NCBI GenBank assembly: GCA_016935975.1
Contig: JAFGPX010000125.1
Location: 1-37,938 of the forward strand
DNA: 37,938 nucleotides
Direction of reading: 5' to 3'
Source: Deltaproteobacteria bacterium
Lineage (GTDB): Bacteria > Myxococcota_A > Polyangia > Fen-1088
Position numbers and translations under genes: made by a program. Of the stretch, positions 26,449 through 33,800 are shown piece after piece. Within the stretch, counting starts at the first letter, position 1. Every line of letters begins with the position of its first letter. Under the pieces are notes generated by a model that had not been told where the DNA came from, ran no database searches, and was given only the letters and a program-made list of their open reading frames with translations.

Positions 26449-27747
26449 ATGATCGTGCTAGTTCCCATCGACGAAGACGGTGAAGACAGGACACCGTTGG
26501 AATTCGACCAACCGCGCATCCGTGTCGGCCGCGGCCCACACAACGAGCTCGTTCTCGACGAGGAAGACCAGGCCGCCTCCTACGAGCACGCCCTGATCAA
26601 CGTCCAGGAGAACAGCGCGGTCGTCGTCTGCGAACCGACGGCCAACCCCACCTACATCGACGGCGCCGACATAAGTCTCGCTCCCGAGGAAGAGCGCCAG
26701 CTCAAGCCGGGCGACATCGTCTCCTTCGGGAAGGGCAGGTCCATGTTCCGTGTGAGTCGCATCGGAGAGCTTGCCGAGCCACGTCGGGTCTTGCAGAAGA
26801 AGGGGCGAGGCCGCTCGGGCACGACCCGTGGCAACCAGGGATCGGAGCGGCGTGCCGACGGCCCGCCCCCGCCACCTCGTGCAAGGGACGAAGATCACGA
26901 CCGAGATGTTTTCCCAATCACCTTTCAGGTCTTCAAAGCGGACCGGATGGTGCGAGAGGAAACCTTCGAGCAGCCGCTCGTTCGCATCGGCAGAATGAAG
27001 TCATCGCATCTCCTTCTTGACGACGAAAGCGTCTCGCGGACGCACGCCGTCGTCGAGGTCACGGCAGAGGGCGAGGTCCTGCTCATCGATCTCGATTCGA
27101 GCAGCGGCACGGCGATCGATGGCAAGAGAGTCAAGAAGGCGGTCCTCGCGTCGGGCGACCAAGTCGAATTCGGCAAGGCGCGCGTGGTCATCAAGTACGA
27201 CAAGACGGCCGCGAACGCGGCGACGAGGCCGAGGGCAGCCGTTCGCGGAAGAGGCGAACGACGTCGCCCCATCTCGACCCCGCCGCCTCCGCACGAGGCG
27301 GGCTTCGGCTCCAGCGGCACCGAGGTGCTGTCCCTGGACCAGCTGGAGGTCATCGACAGCCCGCGGCTCGTGGTGCGCCGCGGCGGCGCAGAGCAAGACG
27401 AGATCCCGTTGGTGAAGCCCTGCACCAGCATTGGCCGTCTTCCAGAAAACGACGTTCAACTCGACGATGGGGCGGTCAGCGGCAAACACGCCATGGTGGT
27501 CGCCGAGGCGGGGGTCTACCTGATCATCGACCAGCACAGCACGAACGGGACCTACTTGAACGGGGAGAGGTGCGTCGGCGAAAGCCTACGGCATGGTGAT
27601 GTCATCCAGATCGGCCGGTACGAGCTTGTCTTCGTCGCTTCGGGCCCGGAGTTCGCCCAGCACCCGCCGGGGACGGAGGTCTTGAGCCCGGAGGCGGCAC
27701 GCGCCATCTTCGCCAAGGTCGGCGGGCGTCGTCGCAACCAGAAGTGA
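26449..27747 (+). CDS. Triple-FHA-domain protein
   Basis: Three FHA units: IRVGRGPHNELVLDEEDQAASYEHALI; VRIGRMKSSHLLLDDESVSRTHAVVEV; TSIGRLPENDVQLDDGAVSGKHAMVVAEAGVYLIIDQHSTNGTYLNG. Confidence 0.92.
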   Translation: MIVLVPIDEDGEDRTPLEFDQPRIRVGRGPHNELVLDEEDQAASYEHALINVQENSAVVVCEPTANPTYIDGADISLAPEEERQLKPGDIVSFGKGRSMFRVSRIGELAEPRRVLQKKGRGRSGTTRGNQGSERRADGPPPPPRARDEDHDRDVFPITFQVFKADRMVREETFEQPLVRIGRMKSSHLLLDDESVSRTHAVVEVTAEGEVLLIDLDSSSGTAIDGKRVKKAVLASGDQVEFGKARVVIKYDKTAANAATRPRAAVRGRGERRRPISTPPPPHEAGFGSSGTEVLSLDQLEVIDSPRLVVRRGGAEQDEIPLVKPCTSIGRLPENDVQLDDGAVSGKHAMVVAEAGVYLIIDQHSTNGTYLNGERCVGESLRHGDVIQIGRYELVFVASGPEFAQHPPGTEVLSPEAARAIFAKVGGRRRNQK

Positions 27748-27819
27748 TCCAAACGCGGGCCACGTGCTCGTTTCGGCGCGGGCCCGCGCCCTCGCGGGCG
27801 CGCACGATGGCTGCCGCGC

Positions 27820-30027
27820 TCATGGCGTCGAGCGAGGCGAGGCTTGCCGTGTCGTCGTCGGAAGCGCTTCCGTTCCGGCCTTTTGCGCCGGCACGCCGGC
27901 GCCGCGATGGCGGGATCGGCGCAGGGCCGCGAACGCGGTCAAGACCAGGACTGCGATCTCGCCGCCGCCCGTCGGGCCGACCGTGTTGCAGCCACAGCCG
28001 CCGCCCTTGCCCGCGGCCGTGCCCGCGTCGGGCGAGAGGCCGCCGGTCCCAGGCGCGCCACCCGTGCCGACCGCTCCCCCGCCGCCCGAGACGCCGCCGG
28101 CGGCGCCAGGCCCGTCTGCGATCGCGGCGTCGCGGCTGCCCACCGCGCCGCCGGTGCCGGGGACGCCGCCGGCTCCCGGGGCGCCGCCCCCGGCCAGGCC
28201 CGAATCGACGACGATGCCGCCGTCCATGCCGATGCCGCCCGTGCCCATCGAGCCGCCCGCGCCGCCGCTGCCGAGCGCGCCTCCCGTGCTCGCCACTCCG
28301 CCGGTCCCGATGACGCCGCCCAAGCCACCCGTGCGCGGGCCATAGACCGGGGCAGCGACACCGATCTCGTACGCGCCGAGATCGGGCGCGGCGCCGGAAA
28401 AGCCGTCGTTGACGCCGGGAAGCGCGAGCCCCTTGTCCACGGCAGCGCTACCCGCGGCGAGCCGCAGATCGGGGGCGGGCTTGGGTGGGAAAGGATTGGA
28501 CGGGAAGGCGGGGCTGCTGGCGAAGATGCCCATGTCCACCTGCACGCCGTGCACCTCGGTGGTGCTCGACTGCATGGTCGCCACGCTGGAAAAGCGCGTG
28601 CCGCCGATCTTGCCCTCGAACTTGCCCGTGTCGATCGAGCCCAGGCCGTCGTAGTCGAACGAGCAGGTGCCGTCTGCGTCGCCCAGATCGAGCACGCGGC
28701 CGTTGCCGTTGCCGTAGCCGCCATAGGTGCCGCCGCCGGCGCCGCCGACGAAGAGGTTGTTGCGGAAGAAGGCGCGGCTCCAGGACTCGCCCGCGTAGCA
28801 GCCCCAGCCGTCGCCGCACTTGACCACGGTGTTGTGGAAAGCGACGTCGCCCACCGTGCCGTTGTGGAACTTGAAGGGCGAGTAGACCACGTTGTACATG
28901 ACGTTGCGGATGTAGTACGTCGGGCCGCCCAGGCTCGGCTGCGAGCTGGCGCCGACGAAGCAGTTGCGGATGCGGTTCTTCATGACCCGCACGTTGCCCA
29001 TGGCCGAGTCGGCCTCGATGCCGTCGTCGGTCGCCTCCTCGAGGTCGTTGTTGCAGATGTCGTTGGAAACCTGCTCGAAGGCCTCGTCGTATTCCATGTG
29101 CGAGATGTTGTCGCGGAAGCCCTTGACGTGATTCCAACACACCACGTGGCCCGAGCCGGTGAGCTGGATGCCTTCGCCGCCGTCGTAGCCGTCGGCGCCG
29201 AGCTGGCTGTCCTCCCAGGTCGCGCCGCCCACGATGTCGTTGTCCACGATGTAGTTGTTGCGCGGGATCGCGTCGCTCGTCTGCATGTTGATGCCGTTGC
29301 CGCTCGTGCGAATCCTGCAGCCGCGCACCACCACGTTCGAGGCGCCGCGCAGGCGCACCTCGCCCTGCACGGTGACGTTCTCGAGATAGACCCAGCGGCG
29401 GTTGTCCATGGTCACGCGGCCGCCGATGATCGCCGTGTCGGCCGATTCGCCGCGGATGACGATGGGCTGGTCGGTGGCGCCGCTCTTTGACACCGAAAAC
29501 GACGGGTAGCTGCCCGCGCCGAGCAGCAGGATGTCGCCGGGCGCCGCGGCCGCGAGGGCGCTGGTGAGCGTCGACGGGGTCACGGGCTTCGTCGTGGCGG
29601 TGGCCGGAGCGACGGGAATCGGGCGAGTGGTCGCAGTCGTGGTGGTCGTCGTCCCGCCGCCGTCGGGATCGGTCAACGTCAATGCGATCTCGTAGGTCTT
29701 GCCGGGCTCCAGGTCGAACAGACTGCCGGCGTGCTTGTTGGGCCATTGGCCGTTCCCCGAGCCGAAGTCGCCGGTGTCGTTCGCCCCCGCGGGCACACGG
29801 AAAAGCGGCAAACCGGTCTGCCACGCCGTCGCGCCGGCCTCGCGGTAGCGCACGTCGACGACGCCGTCGTTGTTGGCGTCGCCGGTGATGGCCCACTCGA
29901 TCGAGATGGCCTGGGTCGTCGGGTACGGCGTGGTCACCGCCCCGGGCGTGGTGGCGTTCTGCGCGAACGCAGAGCCGGCCCCCAGACCGCACAAAACCGC
30001 CGTCGCAATTCCAGCTCGCCGAAGCAT
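27820..30027 (-). CDS. Secreted right-handed parallel beta-helix protein with Gly-rich linker and MYXO-CTERM-like tail
   Basis: IVIRGESADTAIIGGRVTMDNRRWVYLENVTVQGEVRLRGASNVVVRGCRIRTSGNGINMQ...; tail GGGCGCN...IAVLVLTAFAALRRSRHR. Confidence 0.85.
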   Translation of the reverse strand: MLRRAGIATAVLCGLGAGSAFAQNATTPGAVTTPYPTTQAISIEWAITGDANNDGVVDVRYREAGATAWQTGLPLFRVPAGANDTGDFGSGNGQWPNKHAGSLFDLEPGKTYEIALTLTDPDGGGTTTTTTATTRPIPVAPATATTKPVTPSTLTSALAAAAPGDILLLGAGSYPSFSVSKSGATDQPIVIRGESADTAIIGGRVTMDNRRWVYLENVTVQGEVRLRGASNVVVRGCRIRTSGNGINMQTSDAIPRNNYIVDNDIVGGATWEDSQLGADGYDGGEGIQLTGSGHVVCWNHVKGFRDNISHMEYDEAFEQVSNDICNNDLEEATDDGIEADSAMGNVRVMKNRIRNCFVGASSQPSLGGPTYYIRNVMYNVVYSPFKFHNGTVGDVAFHNTVVKCGDGWGCYAGESWSRAFFRNNLFVGGAGGGTYGGYGNGNGRVLDLGDADGTCSFDYDGLGSIDTGKFEGKIGGTRFSSVATMQSSTTEVHGVQVDMGIFASSPAFPSNPFPPKPAPDLRLAAGSAAVDKGLALPGVNDGFSGAAPDLGAYEIGVAAPVYGPRTGGLGGVIGTGGVASTGGALGSGGAGGSMGTGGIGMDGGIVVDSGLAGGGAPGAGGVPGTGGAVGSRDAAIADGPGAAGGVSGGGGAVGTGGAPGTGGLSPDAGTAAGKGGGCGCNTVGPTGGGEIAVLVLTAFAALRRSRHRGAGVPAQKAGTEALPTTTRQASPRSTP

Positions 30028-30072
30028 GACGGCATTCTACCAGCCCGTCGCAGTGTCGGGGGGATCTGGGCC

Positions 30073-30178
30073 GGTCGACGTCCTCAGCTCCATCGCAGGG
30101 CCTAGGCCGCGTTGTGGCGATGCCGAGCTGAGGCGCTCGACCCATTCACGGGGCCGCCATCCCCGCCCGCCTCAGCTC
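30073..30178 (-). promoter_or_regulatory. Candidate structured leader/attenuator between mscS-like and beta-helix genes
   Basis: GGTCGA/TCGACC, CCTCAGCTC/GAGCTGAGG, CATCGC/GCGATG nested; second CCTCAGCTC at 30170-30178 can compete for the same GAGCTGAGG. Confidence 0.5.
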
Positions 30179-30203
30179 CTCCGTTCCTTCCTGTGTTCCC
30201 CTG

Positions 30204-31652
30204 CTAGGCGCGGGCTGCTTCCTTGACCGCTTCCCGAAGCGGCCCCGGGCCCACATCCGCGCGCAGCTTGGGCAGGCACTGCGGATGCTGCTGCTGCAGG
30301 TAGGCGATGAGCTTCTCGCGGATGCGGCAGCGCAGATCCCACGACTTGGAGGAATCCGCGGACGTGGCCAGCACGCGGATCTGCATGGTGCGCTCGGACG
30401 CCTCGGTCACCTGCAGATTCCAGAAGCGCTTGTCCCACAGCGGATCCGTCTCGATGATCTCCTTGAGCGCCGCGCGCACTGGGTCGAGAGGCAGACTGTA
30501 GTCGACCCAGACGAAGACCGAGCCGAGCAACTCGGCCGAGCTGCGCGTCCAGTTCTGGAACGGCCTCTCGATGAAGTGGCCGAGCGGCACGACCAGCCGG
30601 CGGTCGTCCCAGATGTGCACCACGACGTAGGTCAAGGTGATCTCCTCGATGCGGCCCCACTCGCCCTCGACGATGACCACGTCGTCGAGACGGATCGGCT
30701 GGGTCATGGCCAACTGGAAACCGGCGAAGAGATTGGCGATGGTCTTCTGCGCCGCGAAACCGAAGATGATGCCGACCACGCCGGCGGAGGCCAGGATGCT
30801 CGTGCCGAAGCGCTGCACTTCCTTGAACAGCATCAAAATCGAGGCCAGCGCGAAGAGCGTGATGACGAAGTACAGGGTTTTGCTGATGACGTGCACCTGG
30901 GTGTAGGCCTTGCGCGCGCGCAGGTTGTCCGCGGCGTTGATGTCGTATCCGGCCAGCACGGCCTTTTCGCCCATGCGCACGACCTGGGACAGGATCAGCG
31001 CCACGGCCACGATGAGGAGAATGCTGCTGCCCTTGCCCAGGATGTCCGTGTACTTCTCCGGCAGGTCGAGTAGCGGCAGGGCGAAGATGATGCCCAGCAC
31101 GGGCACGATGATGCGCAGGCTCTTGCCCAGAAGCGGAACCACGAGGTCGTCGATCTTGCTGGAGGTCTTCCCCGACAGCGTCTTGAGCCAGGCTTCGAGC
31201 ACGTGGGTGAAACGGAAGAAGAGCCACAGGAAGGCGGCGAAGACGGCGACGTCGAGCAGCTTGGCGACCATCCCGGCGACGACGTGCCCATCGTCACCCT
31301 GGCCCGGTTTCGGCAGAAGCGGAGTGCCGGCTAGGTACAGGCCGAAGATCCAGAGGAGCAAGTAGATCGGCTTGCGCACGACCTGGAACGACTGCCGGCG
31401 CAGATCCTCGGCGGCGGGTTGCTCGACGGCTCGGCGCGTCTGCCGGCGCAGGACCACGGCGAGCAACGCGTTGAGAAGCAACGTCAAGACCACGAAGAAG
31501 GCGACGACCCCTAGGTCGGCCCAGGTGACGGAGCCCAAGGCCTCCGCGCGCATGCCCGGTCCACCGAGGCCTTCGAGCCAACCGCGCAGCACGTTCACGA
31601 TCCCGTAGGCGTAGGTATCCATGAGGGCTTTGCCAGCTTGGTCGGAAGTCAT
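30204..31652 (-). CDS. MscS family mechanosensitive ion channel
   Basis: VGIIFGFAAQKTIANLFAGFQLAMTQPIRLDDVVIVEGEWGRIEEITLTYVVVHIWDDRRLVVPLGHFIERPFQNWTR. Confidence 0.93.
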   Translation of the reverse strand: MTSDQAGKALMDTYAYGIVNVLRGWLEGLGGPGMRAEALGSVTWADLGVVAFFVVLTLLLNALLAVVLRRQTRRAVEQPAAEDLRRQSFQVVRKPIYLLLWIFGLYLAGTPLLPKPGQGDDGHVVAGMVAKLLDVAVFAAFLWLFFRFTHVLEAWLKTLSGKTSSKIDDLVVPLLGKSLRIIVPVLGIIFALPLLDLPEKYTDILGKGSSILLIVAVALILSQVVRMGEKAVLAGYDINAADNLRARKAYTQVHVISKTLYFVITLFALASILMLFKEVQRFGTSILASAGVVGIIFGFAAQKTIANLFAGFQLAMTQPIRLDDVVIVEGEWGRIEEITLTYVVVHIWDDRRLVVPLGHFIERPFQNWTRSSAELLGSVFVWVDYSLPLDPVRAALKEIIETDPLWDKRFWNLQVTEASERTMQIRVLATSADSSKSWDLRCRIREKLIAYLQQQHPQCLPKLRADVGPGPLREAVKEAARA

Positions 31653-31814
31653 GGACAAAGGAATGATCCATGCCGTGATTTTTGCAAGGGCGAAGCGCTC
31701 GATCTGCAGATCGCGGCGCCACGCTCGCAAGCGCAGCTACGACTTCATCGCGGCGCCGCGACGACCGGCGCCTGGGCCTTCTGCCGGCGCTTCCCGCCGT
31801 AGTAGGATAGTCCC

Positions 31815-32258
31815 ATGTCCATCACCCTGGCCCAGGCCATCAAGAACGCCATTGCCGCCGAGCAGGCGGCCGAGAAGTTCTATCTTCGCCTGGCCGAGGG
31901 CTGCGCGGCCGAGAAGGGACGCAAGATATTCAAGGACATCGCGGCACAAGAGCGCAACCACGCCGCCACGCTGGAAGCGCTGGCCGCCAAGCTGGTCGCC
32001 GGCCAGCTACCCGAACGCGCCGACGATCTGGTCGACGGCATCGAGACCGCTCCGGCCGGCGCCGCGTCCGAGAACCTGAAACTGATCGAGGCCCTGGAGA
32101 TTGCCATCGACGCCGAGAACAGCGCCATCCTCTACTACGACGCCCTGGCCTCCACCTCGACCGGCGAGGCGTCTGCCTTCTTCGAGCGCATGGGCGAGGA
32201 AGAAGAAGGCCACGCCGCCGCGATCCGCGCCATGCTGGCCGAGGCCGGCGCCGGGTAG
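31815..32258 (+). CDS. Rubrerythrin/ferritin-like diiron-domain protein
   Basis: AAEQAAEKFYLRLAE...AAQERNHAATLEAL; AIDAENSAILYYDAL...MGEEEEGHAAAI with ExxH pairs. Confidence 0.85.
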   Translation: MSITLAQAIKNAIAAEQAAEKFYLRLAEGCAAEKGRKIFKDIAAQERNHAATLEALAAKLVAGQLPERADDLVDGIETAPAGAASENLKLIEALEIAIDAENSAILYYDALASTSTGEASAFFERMGEEEEGHAAAIRAMLAEAGAG

Positions 32259-32425
32259 CCGGGACTGCGGGCTGCCTGTTCCTAGGGCGGGTCCGGGCCT
32301 GCGCTCAAGCCACGTGCGCTCGGCGTCTTGTCGATCCCTTGCTGCAATCGGCGGTCGGCAGGCGGTGTCTTCCTCATGCCCAATCCACACGGAATGCTTG
32401 TCCCAGTGCTGGGAGCGGAAGACCC

Positions 32426-33631
32426 ATGATGCAGTCGCGATCTACGAGCCGCGTTGTCCTTTCCATGACCCTTGTCATCGGGGTGTCGGCCTGTTTGTCC
32501 GGGGCTTCCACCGAAAACGACGGCGCGGGCGGCACCAGGGCCTCGGGCGGGACCGCGAGCACGGGCGGCACCACTTCCTCGGGCGGGATCGCGAGCGCGG
32601 GTGGCACCGGGGCCTCGGGCGGGACCACGAGCACGGGCGGCACCACCGGCGCGGGCGGCACCAGGGCCTCGGGTGGGACCACGAGCACGGGCGGCACCAC
32701 CAGCTCAGGCGGCACCAGCGCCTCGGGCGGGAGCACAAGCGCGGGTGGCAGCGCCAGCTCGGGGGGCACCACCGGCGCGGGCGGCACCACCGGCAGCGGA
32801 GGCGCCCCTGCCACCGGAGGAGCGACGGGCAGAGCGGGTTCTTCGGGCAGAGTGACCTCGACAGGCAGGGGAGGCGCGATCGGCGTAGGTGGAGCACAGG
32901 GAACCGGCGGAACCCCAGGGACGGGCGGAACTCCAGGGACGGGCGGCTCGACGGTCACTGGGCTGGCGAAGTTCAGCTTCTTCGTCACCAGCATCGAGGC
33001 GATGCGCCGGCTTTCCAACAACCAAAATGGATTCGGCGGCGACCTGCGCTACGGAGAAGCGGACGGTCTGGCGGGCGCCGACAAGATCTGCACCGAGATT
33101 GCCGAGTCGAGCATGGCAGGCTCGTCCGCCAAGGTATGGCGCGCTTTTCTCAGCACCACGGCACCGGTAAACGCCGCTGACCGCGTCGGCAACGGTCCTT
33201 GGTACGACCGCATCGGGCGTCTCGTGGCCGACTCGAAAGCGAACCTGATCCAAACGCGTCCCAAGGCCGACGCGGCCATCGCCAATGATCTCCCCAACGA
33301 GAACGGCACTCCGAATCATCAGAACGTGGACAACCACGACGTACTGACCGGCTCCACGACCGCCGGGCAGATCGGCAACGCCACCACGACGAGCACCTGC
33401 AACGATTGGACCAGCACGTCCGTGTCCGGTGCCAAGCCGATCATCGGGCATTCGTGGCCGCGCAGCGGGGGCGGGGGCGGTGGCGACAGTGCCGCGCACT
33501 GGATCAACGCACACACGGCCGCGGGGTGCGCAGCCAGCGTGAACTTGAGCACCTCGATGGGCGGCGGCAGTGGCGGCGTGGGCGACGGCGGCGGGTACGG
33601 GGCCATCTACTGTTTCGCGCTATCGCCGTAG
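32426..33631 (+). CDS. Surface lipoprotein with Gly/Ser/Thr hexapeptide-repeat linker and DUF1554-like C-terminal domain
   Basis: Lipobox VSAC; 17 x-x-G-G-T-x units; C-terminal FSFFVTS...GLAGADKICTEIAESS...WRAFLSTT. Confidence 0.75.
   Translation: MMQSRSTSRVVLSMTLVIGVSACLSGASTENDGAGGTRASGGTASTGGTTSSGGIASAGGTGASGGTTSTGGTTGAGGTRASGGTTSTGGTTSSGGTSASGGSTSAGGSASSGGTTGAGGTTGSGGAPATGGATGRAGSSGRVTSTGRGGAIGVGGAQGTGGTPGTGGTPGTGGSTVTGLAKFSFFVTSIEAMRRLSNNQNGFGGDLRYGEADGLAGADKICTEIAESSMAGSSAKVWRAFLSTTAPVNAADRVGNGPWYDRIGRLVADSKANLIQTRPKADAAIANDLPNENGTPNHQNVDNHDVLTGSTTAGQIGNATTTSTCNDWTSTSVSGAKPIIGHSWPRSGGGGGGDSAAHWINAHTAAGCAASVNLSTSMGGGSGGVGDGGGYGAIYCFALSP
32522..32827 (+). repeat. 18-nt coding minisatellite (about 17 degenerate units)
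   Basis: GAGGTR ASGGTA STGGTT SSGGIA SAGGTG ASGGTT STGGTT GAGGTR ASGGTT ... register kept throughout. Confidence 0.85.
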
Positions 33632-33800
33632 CCTCGGCTCGCTTCGTTGCGCCGCCAAGGTGTGTGTGGGTCCGCCGGGTCACCCAGGAAGAACACGGAG
33701 CAACAGAGCAGCAGAGGCGCCTACGAATGTCGGCCTCCTTTTCCGGCTCCGTTTGTCCGTTTCTGCCTGTTCGTTCCGCCCCGACTGACCGGCACTGGGG

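Noticed and set aside
27844-29490. 548-aa forward ORF
   Set aside because: Antisense to the beta-helix gene; repetitive VLDGD-like pattern is a mirror of the sense strand
32522-32827. Possible CRISPR-like array
   Set aside because: 18-nt contiguous in-frame units with no spacers and no cas genes; it is a coding minisatellite
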